The position numbers and the translations under genes are program-made. From Candidatus Methanomethylophilaceae archaeon (lineage in GTDB: Archaea; Thermoplasmatota; Thermoplasmata; Methanomassiliicoccales; Methanomethylophilaceae): DNA of 64,000 bases. The stretch covers positions 1 through 64,000 of the forward strand of contig JAFXUX010000033.1 of the NCBI GenBank assembly GCA_017524805.1. The letters run 5' to 3'. The notes under the pieces are model-generated. The model searched no databases, had not been told where the DNA came from, and was given only the letters and a program-made list of their open reading frames with translations. This document shows, in pieces, positions 58,427-64,000 of the stretch (position 1 is its first letter; each line of letters opens with the position of its first letter).

Positions 58427-59350
58427 TTAAAAATATGTCACAAAGTTTCGCCGGCGGGCGTCGAAATTGAGCTGGATCACCTCATCGAGGACGTGCTTAG
58501 CATAGATGCGGGCGACATTGATGCCGGTGCAGGATTCGAAAGCCTCGAAAAAGGCGTTGGAATTCACCTCGCACAATATCATATCCCCTCCGTCCCCAGG
58601 GAAAAGCAGATCGATGCCGCAGTAATCCAGATCCAATGCGTCCGCTATCCTTTCCGCGTACGCCGCGACCTCGGGCGTCAGATCGTATGGTTCGCCGACG
58701 CCCCCGCACCCGATATTGGATCTGAAATCCGCGTCGGAATGCCTCAGCATGCCGCCTATGGCCTTCCCTCCGATGACTATGACCCTAAGATCCCTGCCTG
58801 AACTGCTCCCGACGAATTCCTGGAAGACATGAGGAACCGTTTTTACCTTCTCCATCAGCCCTGACAGCTGATCCGCGTCGCGGGCTATGTGCACCCCTTT
58901 GCCCATCGAGCCGTAGCATTCCTTGACGACCACAGGGAATCCCAGCGCATCGGCAACCTTCCCGGCGGCTTCCGGCCTCACCGGCTCCCCGGGATCGTAG
59001 CAAAGGAGCCCGGGAAGGGTCTTCGGCATCCTGACGTTATGGCCGGCCAGCCTGATGTACGTGACCATCTTGTCGTCGCATGCCTCTATTGCAGAATAGC
59101 GGTTGAAAACTGGGACTCCGGACCTCTCCAGAGCCTCAAGAACGTATTTGTCCTTGTCCAGATAGACGCAGAAAGCGTATCCGTCGCAATCTGCGACGAT
59201 GCCGCGGCCCTCTATGCGGGCGATGAAACCGTCGTTCCTGAGGATGTCGGTCTCGATGCCCAACTCGGCGAACTCCTCCGCGAGCCTCGACGCCTGGACA
59301 TCGAACGCGCGCATCCTGGAATACGCGTTGATCAGAATCAGTCCTTTCAT
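58427..59350 (-). CDS. RimK-family ATP-grasp ligase
   Basis: The 307-residue ATP-grasp protein has GFPVVVKECYGSMGKGVHIA near residue 140 as phosphate-binding loop, FQEFVGSSSGRDLRVIVIGG, and ILCEVNSNAFFEAFESCTG with the metal-binding Glu and Asn. Relatives add glutamate to tetrahydromethanopterin-type cofactors (MptN), F420 (CofF) or ribosomal protein S6. Its place before folC argues for a cofactor substrate; this is inference. Confidence 0.9.
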   Translation of the reverse strand: MKGLILINAYSRMRAFDVQASRLAEEFAELGIETDILRNDGFIARIEGRGIVADCDGYAFCVYLDKDKYVLEALERSGVPVFNRYSAIEACDDKMVTYIRLAGHNVRMPKTLPGLLCYDPGEPVRPEAAGKVADALGFPVVVKECYGSMGKGVHIARDADQLSGLMEKVKTVPHVFQEFVGSSSGRDLRVIVIGGKAIGGMLRHSDADFRSNIGCGGVGEPYDLTPEVAAYAERIADALDLDYCGIDLLFPGDGGDMILCEVNSNAFFEAFESCTGINVARIYAKHVLDEVIQLNFDARRRNFVTYF

Positions 59351-59386
59351 AAGAGGAAAAGGGAGGGGGAAACCCCTCGATAAAGT

Positions 59387-60181
59387 TCAGTCGAAAATCT
59401 CCTTGTAGATGGATTCGACCAGCTCGTGATAGGTCATGCCCTTGGATGAGGCGACCTCGCGGACCAGATCCATGGTTCCGGAACCGTACTGCGCGGCCTT
59501 CTTCCTCTTCTCCGCGATGAACGGGAACCCGAGGTTCCTTGCGACCTGCTTCAACAGGACCTTCCTGGAATCGGCGTCCTTGGGCTTCAGATCCGCCACA
59601 TCCATGGCGCCGACCTGCATGGTGACGATCGGATCGATATACGGATAAAGGATCGTCTTCCCGAAGTGGTTGGCCACCTTGGTCTCATGGGGTATCGTAG
59701 AGGTGATAAGCTTTCCCATATCGGATTTCATCGTCCTGACCAGCTCGTCATCCGGCATGCCGACGTACTTGGTGTATCCGGCGAAAAGCTCGTCGGAACC
59801 CTGCCCTCCGATAATGTACTTCTCATGGACAGTCCTGCAGACGAAGAAAAGCGGGAGCTCGAATGACAAGGTGAGGGGGCTGGAAGTCCCGGTTATGGAG
59901 ATCATCTCGCGGAGCCTGGACTCAATGTTGTCCTTCGTTATCGGAATGTGGAGCCATGGGAGACCGAGCTTCTCGGACATCTCGCGCGCCATCACCACGT
60001 CGTAGGATTCGTCCTTCCCCGACGTGTAGAGGGTCACCGACCTGGCATAATCCTTGGCGATGGCCGCCACCAAGCCTGAGTCGAGGCCGCCTGAGAAGGC
60101 CACCGCTATGTCGCGGTCCTCGACGCCAGTCCTCACGGCGGAAACGATTGCGTTCTCCAAATTCTCGGAATTGACCGTCAT
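59387..60181 (-). CDS. Asparagine-synthase-like ATP pyrophosphatase (housekeeping copy)
   Basis: The 264-residue protein is the stand-alone ATP-pyrophosphatase domain: VAFSGGLDSGLVAAIAKDYA, IIGGQGSDELFAGYTKYVG and KKAAQYGSGTMDLVREVASS. No glutaminase domain precedes it, so ammonia or another nucleophile is used. It is clearly homologous to the copy at 43598 and its fragments but more diverged in DNA, so it is the likely resident ancestor or paralog. It lies upstream of the RimK-like and folC genes on the same strand and may take part in the same pathway. Confidence 0.85.
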   Translation of the reverse strand: MTVNSENLENAIVSAVRTGVEDRDIAVAFSGGLDSGLVAAIAKDYARSVTLYTSGKDESYDVVMAREMSEKLGLPWLHIPITKDNIESRLREMISITGTSSPLTLSFELPLFFVCRTVHEKYIIGGQGSDELFAGYTKYVGMPDDELVRTMKSDMGKLITSTIPHETKVANHFGKTILYPYIDPIVTMQVGAMDVADLKPKDADSRKVLLKQVARNLGFPFIAEKRKKAAQYGSGTMDLVREVASSKGMTYHELVESIYKEIFD

Positions 60182-60241
60182 GCGCTACGCATCGCTAAGC
60201 ACGGATAAATACAATATGCAAGAGCGCGAATGGCATATGGT

Positions 60242-60321
60242 GTGTTACTTGATGCCCCTTTTTGGAAAGAAAAGTGTTATTTAATCGCAAAATGATGCGA
60301 CGGTTATGGAAGGCGTAACAC
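60242..60321 (+). promoter_or_regulatory. GTGTTA repeats around the nikR start
   Basis: GTGTTAC (60242-60248) and GTGTTAT (60274-60280) are direct repeats 32 bases apart. GTAACAC (60315-60321) is the inverse complement, lying just inside the coding region. The site differs from the GTATGA-N16-TCATAC of enteric NikR but could be its own operator in this archaeon. A TATTTAA just after the second repeat may be the TATA box. Confidence 0.45.
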
Positions 60322-60746
60322 GCATAGGCGTATCTCTGGAGCCCGATCTCCTGGAAAAATTCGACAAGTCGATAAGCGACAAAGGTTACGTCAGCAGATC
60401 CGAAGCGGTCCGCGACCTCATACGCGATTCCTTGGCTGAGAATGAGTGGAAGAACAACGACGAATGGATGGTCGGAACCGTGGTCATAGTCTACGATCAC
60501 ACCAACAATACCGTCGGAGAGAAGCTGACGGACATCCAGCACGCCCATTTGGGAATGGTCAACACGTCGATTCACGTCCACCTCGACGACAGCAAATGCA
60601 TGGAAATACTCATCTGCGAGGGGGAGCTCGGCAACCTGAAGAATTTCGCCAACGAAATCACTTCAATAAAAGGTGTCCTGAGAGGCAGACTCACTATGGC
60701 CGCCCCTTCCACAGGGAATCTCCACCATGTCGGGCACAGGCACTGA
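60306..60746 (+). CDS. nikR: Nickel-responsive regulator NikR
   Basis: The 146-residue protein has an N-terminal ribbon-helix-helix (TRIGVSLEPDLLEKFDKSIS, then SRSEAVRDLIRDSL) and a C-terminal ACT-like nickel domain. The ligands His, His, His and Cys are all present with the standard spacing 11-2-6 in QHAHLGMVNTSIHVHLDD and SKC. It represses nickel uptake genes when nickel is plentiful. The Fec-type importers and hypA in this window are candidate targets by function. Confidence 0.96.
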   Translation: MEGVTRIGVSLEPDLLEKFDKSISDKGYVSRSEAVRDLIRDSLAENEWKNNDEWMVGTVVIVYDHTNNTVGEKLTDIQHAHLGMVNTSIHVHLDDSKCMEILICEGELGNLKNFANEITSIKGVLRGRLTMAAPSTGNLHHVGHRH

Positions 60747-61289
60747 CATCTCCACCCCATCGGTGCCGAGGATTATGGTCGATAACCCCTCGGCATCGCC
60801 CATCCCAAAATAACGGTTTATGATATCTGCCGTAGTGACAGAAGGATAGAATATCCAAGGGTCGGCCTGACCGAAATCATACGATCCGGGGAACGGGCTG
60901 GCCCTCATGATCATATGAGGCTTGGATGAAGATACAGTCTAGGGGTACATTACAAAATTCTCTGAAAGCCAGAGTATGTTGTCCATCCCGCGTATCTCTT
61001 CCGCCATGCTTTGCGGGACATCGTGCCCAAGCAGCGTCCCGTATTCGTCTACGATCTCGATGGTCACCCGATCGGGGCGAGGGAAGTTCGAATCGCAAAA
61101 AACCGCGGCGACGAGATCTTTGGTCACGCATTTGCCGAGTCCGATGCTCTGAAGTTCCATAGAACCAGAGAAAACCGATATGGAATCCTCTTCGTCGACT
61201 ATCCTCGATATGAGGTCGGCGTTGAGAATCTCCGCGCGAACAACGCCGGGTTTCTCCAGAACTTTGGAAATGAACTCATCGGAGCGCAT
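60663..61289 (-). CDS. Unknown protein with in-frame TAG
   Basis: The first 116 residues (MRSDEFISKVLEKPGVVRAE through MDNILWLSENFVMYP) are followed by TAG at 60939-60941. The same frame then continues for 91 residues (SSKPHMIMRASPFPGSYDFG, WIFYPSVTTADIINRYFGMG, TIILGTDGVEMSVPVPDMVE) to TGA. The downstream part has normal codon use and would leave an empty gap otherwise. It overlaps the 3' end of nikR by 84 bases convergently, which is a weakness. I do not recognise the family. Confidence 0.55.
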
Positions 61290-61426
61290 ATGGAACTATC
61301 ATCCAAGTACAATATAAAACCATTCTTTGAATTTAATGAGACGTCAATGAATTCTGACCGTATGTTGCGGCCGCAAAAGCGACGCACCGCCAACTCTTAA
61401 ATAACCTTCACAAATTTCAGGCGGCG

Positions 61427-63805
61427 ATGAGGAAACTAATAATCACCGAAAAAGCGAATGCCGCGAGGAGGATCTCCACGATCCTGTCTGACGGACAGTC
61501 ACACTCCACCTCCAACGGAGGAGTGACGGTGATATCTTTCGAGGCCGACGGCGACGAGTACAAAGTGGTGAGCCTGAGAGGGCACATCATAGAATTGGAT
61601 TATTCCAAAGAGTACAACGACTGGAGCAGCGTGAAGCCCGAAGACCTCGTTTATGCGGAGCAGGTCAAAACCGTCCGCGTGAAATCCATCCTCAACGCAA
61701 TCAAAGCTATCGCCGAAGAATCCGACGAGATAATCATCGCGACCGACTACGACAGGGAAGGAGAACTCATCGGCATGGAGACCGTCAGAGCCATCGGCGT
61801 TTATTCCGATGCTGGAGGGGAATGCTCCCTGAACGGCAGGATCGCCGTCAAGAGAGCCAAATTCAGCGCTCTAACTAAAGGAGAAGTGGAAGCGGCTTTC
61901 GCGGATCTCGCCAGACCTGACAGAAAGCTTGCCGACGCCGCGGAAACGAGGCAGATCGTCGATCTGTCGTGGGGAGCCGTCCTTACCAGGCTCATATCGC
62001 TGTCGTCCGGCCAGATAGGAAAGAATTTCATGTCGGTCGGAAGGGTCCAAAGCCCTACCCTCAAGCTTCTGGTCGACAGGCACGAAGAGATAGAGGGATT
62101 CGTCCCGGTGCCGTTCTGGGATGTCATCGGAAAATTCGGGATGCTGGCTTTCAAAGGCGGCCATGAGGGCAACCATTTCTGGGAGAAGGAAAAAGCAGAT
62201 GCCGTGCTGGCGAAAGTCGAAGGCGAAAAAGAAGGGACGGTCGTGGAATACGTCGTCACCAAGAAAGAGGAATACAAGCCCGCCCCGTTCGACACCACCC
62301 AGATGCAGGTGGAAGCCAACAAAATCGGCATCCCTCCGACGACCGCCATGAAGCTCGCCGAGGACCTTTACACCGGGGGATACATCTCCTATCCGCGTAC
62401 GGAAAACACGGAATATCCCCGCACGCTCAACCTGAGGTCGGTCCTCGAGAAGCTGAAGGAATCAGAATTCGGAACCGAAGCCGAGGAAATCCTCTCCCAA
62501 GAGAAGATAATCCCGTCCAAAGGGAAGAGAAGAACCACCGACCATCCGCCGATTTACCCTACCGCTGGTGCATCATCCGACAAGATGAAGGGCGACAAAT
62601 GGAAGCTGTATGAGCTCATCGTGAGAAGGTTCCTCGCCACCGTCGCGCCCAACGCCGAAGCGGAGGTGACGACCTGCGCCATAGATGTCGCCGGGGAGAG
62701 ATTCCTAGCCGAAGGGTATGCCCTGAAAAAGCAGGGGTGGAAAAAGTATTATAAGAAATATCTGAAAGCGCCCCCCGCGAAGCTGCCCGAGATGGAGGTC
62801 GGGGACAGAGTGGAGATCAGATCCATGTCCGCCGCCGAATCCGAGACCCAGCCGCCTTACAGATACAATCAAGGTACCCTCATCCAAGAGATGGACAGGC
62901 TTCAGCTCGGAACCAAGAGCACCAGGCACGACATCATCAGCAAACTGTTCTCGAGGAATTACGTCCAAGGAAACTATATGATTCCCACCTACAGCGGCAT
63001 AGCCCTCACCAAATCGCTGGAGAAGCACGGCGGCGGGATAACCGAGCCGGACATGACCGCGAAACTGGAAGCTGACATGGCCAGCATCACCGAGGGCAAG
63101 CGCACGATGGACGAAGTGGTGAAGGAATCCCAGGACATGCTCCACAGCGTCGCTGTAAAGATCTCCGAGGAATCCGAGGCCATTGGCGAAGAGATCAAGG
63201 TCGCGCTCCACAGCCAGCAGCATGTGGGCGTATGCCCCGACTGCGGCAATGACATGGTAATAAAAAGATCCAAAAACGGGAATTTCATCGGATGCAACGG
63301 ATATCCCGAATGCACCCGCGCATATCCCATCCCGAAAGGTGCGCTGAATCAGATGACCGAGACTGTGTGCCCCGTATGCGGGCTGCCGCAGCTCAAAGTC
63401 ATCAGGAAAGGCAATCCGCCTTCTGTCCAATGCATAGACCCGAAATGCAAGAGCAACGTGGAGAAAAACGATCTCGGCCCCTGCCCGACGTGCGGGAAAG
63501 GCCGCATAAGAGTCATGTTCTCCAAACAGGGCAAAAGATTCGCCGGATGCTCCGAATGGCCCGCCTGCTCCCAGACATACCCTCTCAGACCGAGGGGAAG
63601 CGTCCAGTCCGCGAAGAAAGTCTGCGAGCTCTGCGGCGCCCCCATGATAATCTTCGGCAGCATGGAAGAATGCATCAATACCGATTGCCCCGGCAGGAAG
63701 AAAAGCGCCCGCGCGAAAAAGACGGCGGAAGGAGCGGAGAAACCTAAGAAAGCCCCCGCAAAAAAGCCGGCCGCGAAAAAGAAGAAACCGGCGGAAGCAG
63801 ATTGA
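61427..63805 (+). CDS. topA: DNA topoisomerase I (type IA)
   Basis: The 792-residue enzyme relaxes negatively supercoiled DNA. The TOPRIM domain is at the N-terminus (LIITEKANAARRIS; IIATDYDREGELIGMETV), and the catalytic Tyr lies in TGGYISYPRTENTEYPRT near residue 325. Four zinc-ribbon units follow from about 600 (CPDCGNDM, CPVCGLPQ, CPTCGKGR, CELCGAPM), and a Lys/Ala-rich tail (KKAPAKKPAAKKKKPAEAD) ends the protein. ATG 61427 has AGGCGG upstream and a TATA-like CTTAAATAA about 30 bases before. Confidence 0.96.
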   Translation: MRKLIITEKANAARRISTILSDGQSHSTSNGGVTVISFEADGDEYKVVSLRGHIIELDYSKEYNDWSSVKPEDLVYAEQVKTVRVKSILNAIKAIAEESDEIIIATDYDREGELIGMETVRAIGVYSDAGGECSLNGRIAVKRAKFSALTKGEVEAAFADLARPDRKLADAAETRQIVDLSWGAVLTRLISLSSGQIGKNFMSVGRVQSPTLKLLVDRHEEIEGFVPVPFWDVIGKFGMLAFKGGHEGNHFWEKEKADAVLAKVEGEKEGTVVEYVVTKKEEYKPAPFDTTQMQVEANKIGIPPTTAMKLAEDLYTGGYISYPRTENTEYPRTLNLRSVLEKLKESEFGTEAEEILSQEKIIPSKGKRRTTDHPPIYPTAGASSDKMKGDKWKLYELIVRRFLATVAPNAEAEVTTCAIDVAGERFLAEGYALKKQGWKKYYKKYLKAPPAKLPEMEVGDRVEIRSMSAAESETQPPYRYNQGTLIQEMDRLQLGTKSTRHDIISKLFSRNYVQGNYMIPTYSGIALTKSLEKHGGGITEPDMTAKLEADMASITEGKRTMDEVVKESQDMLHSVAVKISEESEAIGEEIKVALHSQQHVGVCPDCGNDMVIKRSKNGNFIGCNGYPECTRAYPIPKGALNQMTETVCPVCGLPQLKVIRKGNPPSVQCIDPKCKSNVEKNDLGPCPTCGKGRIRVMFSKQGKRFAGCSEWPACSQTYPLRPRGSVQSAKKVCELCGAPMIIFGSMEECINTDCPGRKKSARAKKTAEGAEKPKKAPAKKPAAKKKKPAEAD

Positions 63806-63834
63806 TCTCGCCAAAAATAAGGCCCTAAGGCCAA

Positions 63835-64000
63835 TCAGAATAAACTTGGGCCTTCCTCTTGCTGCCCTGAGAAAATGGAATCCAGCTCGTCTATCTCGCG
63901 ACCGATGCGTTGGTTGCGGCAGGAGCTGCATTCCAGTTCTTTTCCCAGACTCAATTTGAACTCCATCTCGTCCCTGTCCAGAACGGTGATGCGACCGCAG
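63835..64000 (-). CDS. C-terminal end of a gene running out of the window
   Basis: Fifty-five codons are visible (CGRITVLDRDEMEFKLSLGK, then ELECSSCRNQRIGREIDELD and QQEEGPSLF) before TGA at 63835-63837. The Cys at the window edge and the CSSC pair suggest a zinc-binding fold. The family cannot be named. The gap to the convergent topA stop contains GGCCCTAAGGCC (63821-63832), a small symmetric element that may end both transcripts. Confidence 0.65.
   Translation of the reverse strand, partial: CGRITVLDRDEMEFKLSLGKELECSSCRNQRIGREIDELDSIFSGQQEEGPSLF

Overview
The window reads as chromosomal DNA of a methanogenic archaeon, most likely of the Methanomassiliicoccales (Thermoplasmatota). This is inferred from gene content and reading-frame behaviour, not from a search. 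The archaeal signs are a type IA topoisomerase with a zinc-ribbon tail, NikR, HypA/HypD, an FmdE-like protein, TATA-type promoters and short GGAGG ribosome binding sites. The strongest pointer is codon use. TGA ends most genes, TAA about a dozen, and TAG nearly none, yet four genes (2552-3151, 27884-28660, 51503-53722, 60663-61289) each contain one in-frame TAG followed by a continuous, sensible protein. In two of them the TAG sits inside a recognisable domain. That fits decoding of UAG as pyrrolysine.

Layout. 1-5.2 kb: an IS1634-type element sits in a broken mcrC gene, followed by two near-identical small paralogs, a TAG-containing zinc-ribbon protein and a Sel1-repeat protein. 5.3-12 kb: a secreted tyrosine-phosphatase-like protein, a tandem universal stress protein, an ACT-ACT-metallohydrolase and an NSS transporter. 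Between two convergent genes lies a striking 390-bp array of TA steps spaced every 10-11 bp (10094-10484). 12-20 kb: a Zn/Mn ABC transporter, an NYN nuclease-like gene, trpD, and glnK-amtB with a palindromic operator candidate. 20-30 kb: an AAA/DUF4143 ATPase behind tandem palindromes, then two FecBCD-type importers facing away from an FmdE-like gene; one operon holds a TAG-containing methyltransferase.

32.3-44.7 kb is a plastic accessory zone. It has three copies of a segment joining the tail of a tyrosine recombinase to an asparagine-synthase-like gene, an IS element inside an AAA gene, plasmid- or virus-like genes, nested hairpin repeats, and a surface-protein/recombinase chimera. Within it is a compact peptide cluster (35.6-38.5 kb): a 41-residue precursor with two Ala-Cys-Gly-Ser-rich repeats, a radical SAM/SPASM enzyme, an oxidoreductase and a divergent TetR regulator. 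This is the best candidate for a biosynthetic system of special interest.

44.5-64 kb: an isochorismatase-like hydrolase, an MntP exporter, a DUF1848 protein, a BspA-like leucine-rich surface protein, a 739-residue DUF6270/Sel1 protein read through TAG, and then a housekeeping block (ogt, hypD, hypA, endonuclease III, folC, a RimK-like ligase, an asparagine-synthase-like ATPase, nikR, topA). Metal handling recurs throughout: NikR, HypA/D, ZnuABC-like, MntP and the Fec-type importers. I saw no rRNA, tRNA or CRISPR array. All family names rest on motif recognition by eye.
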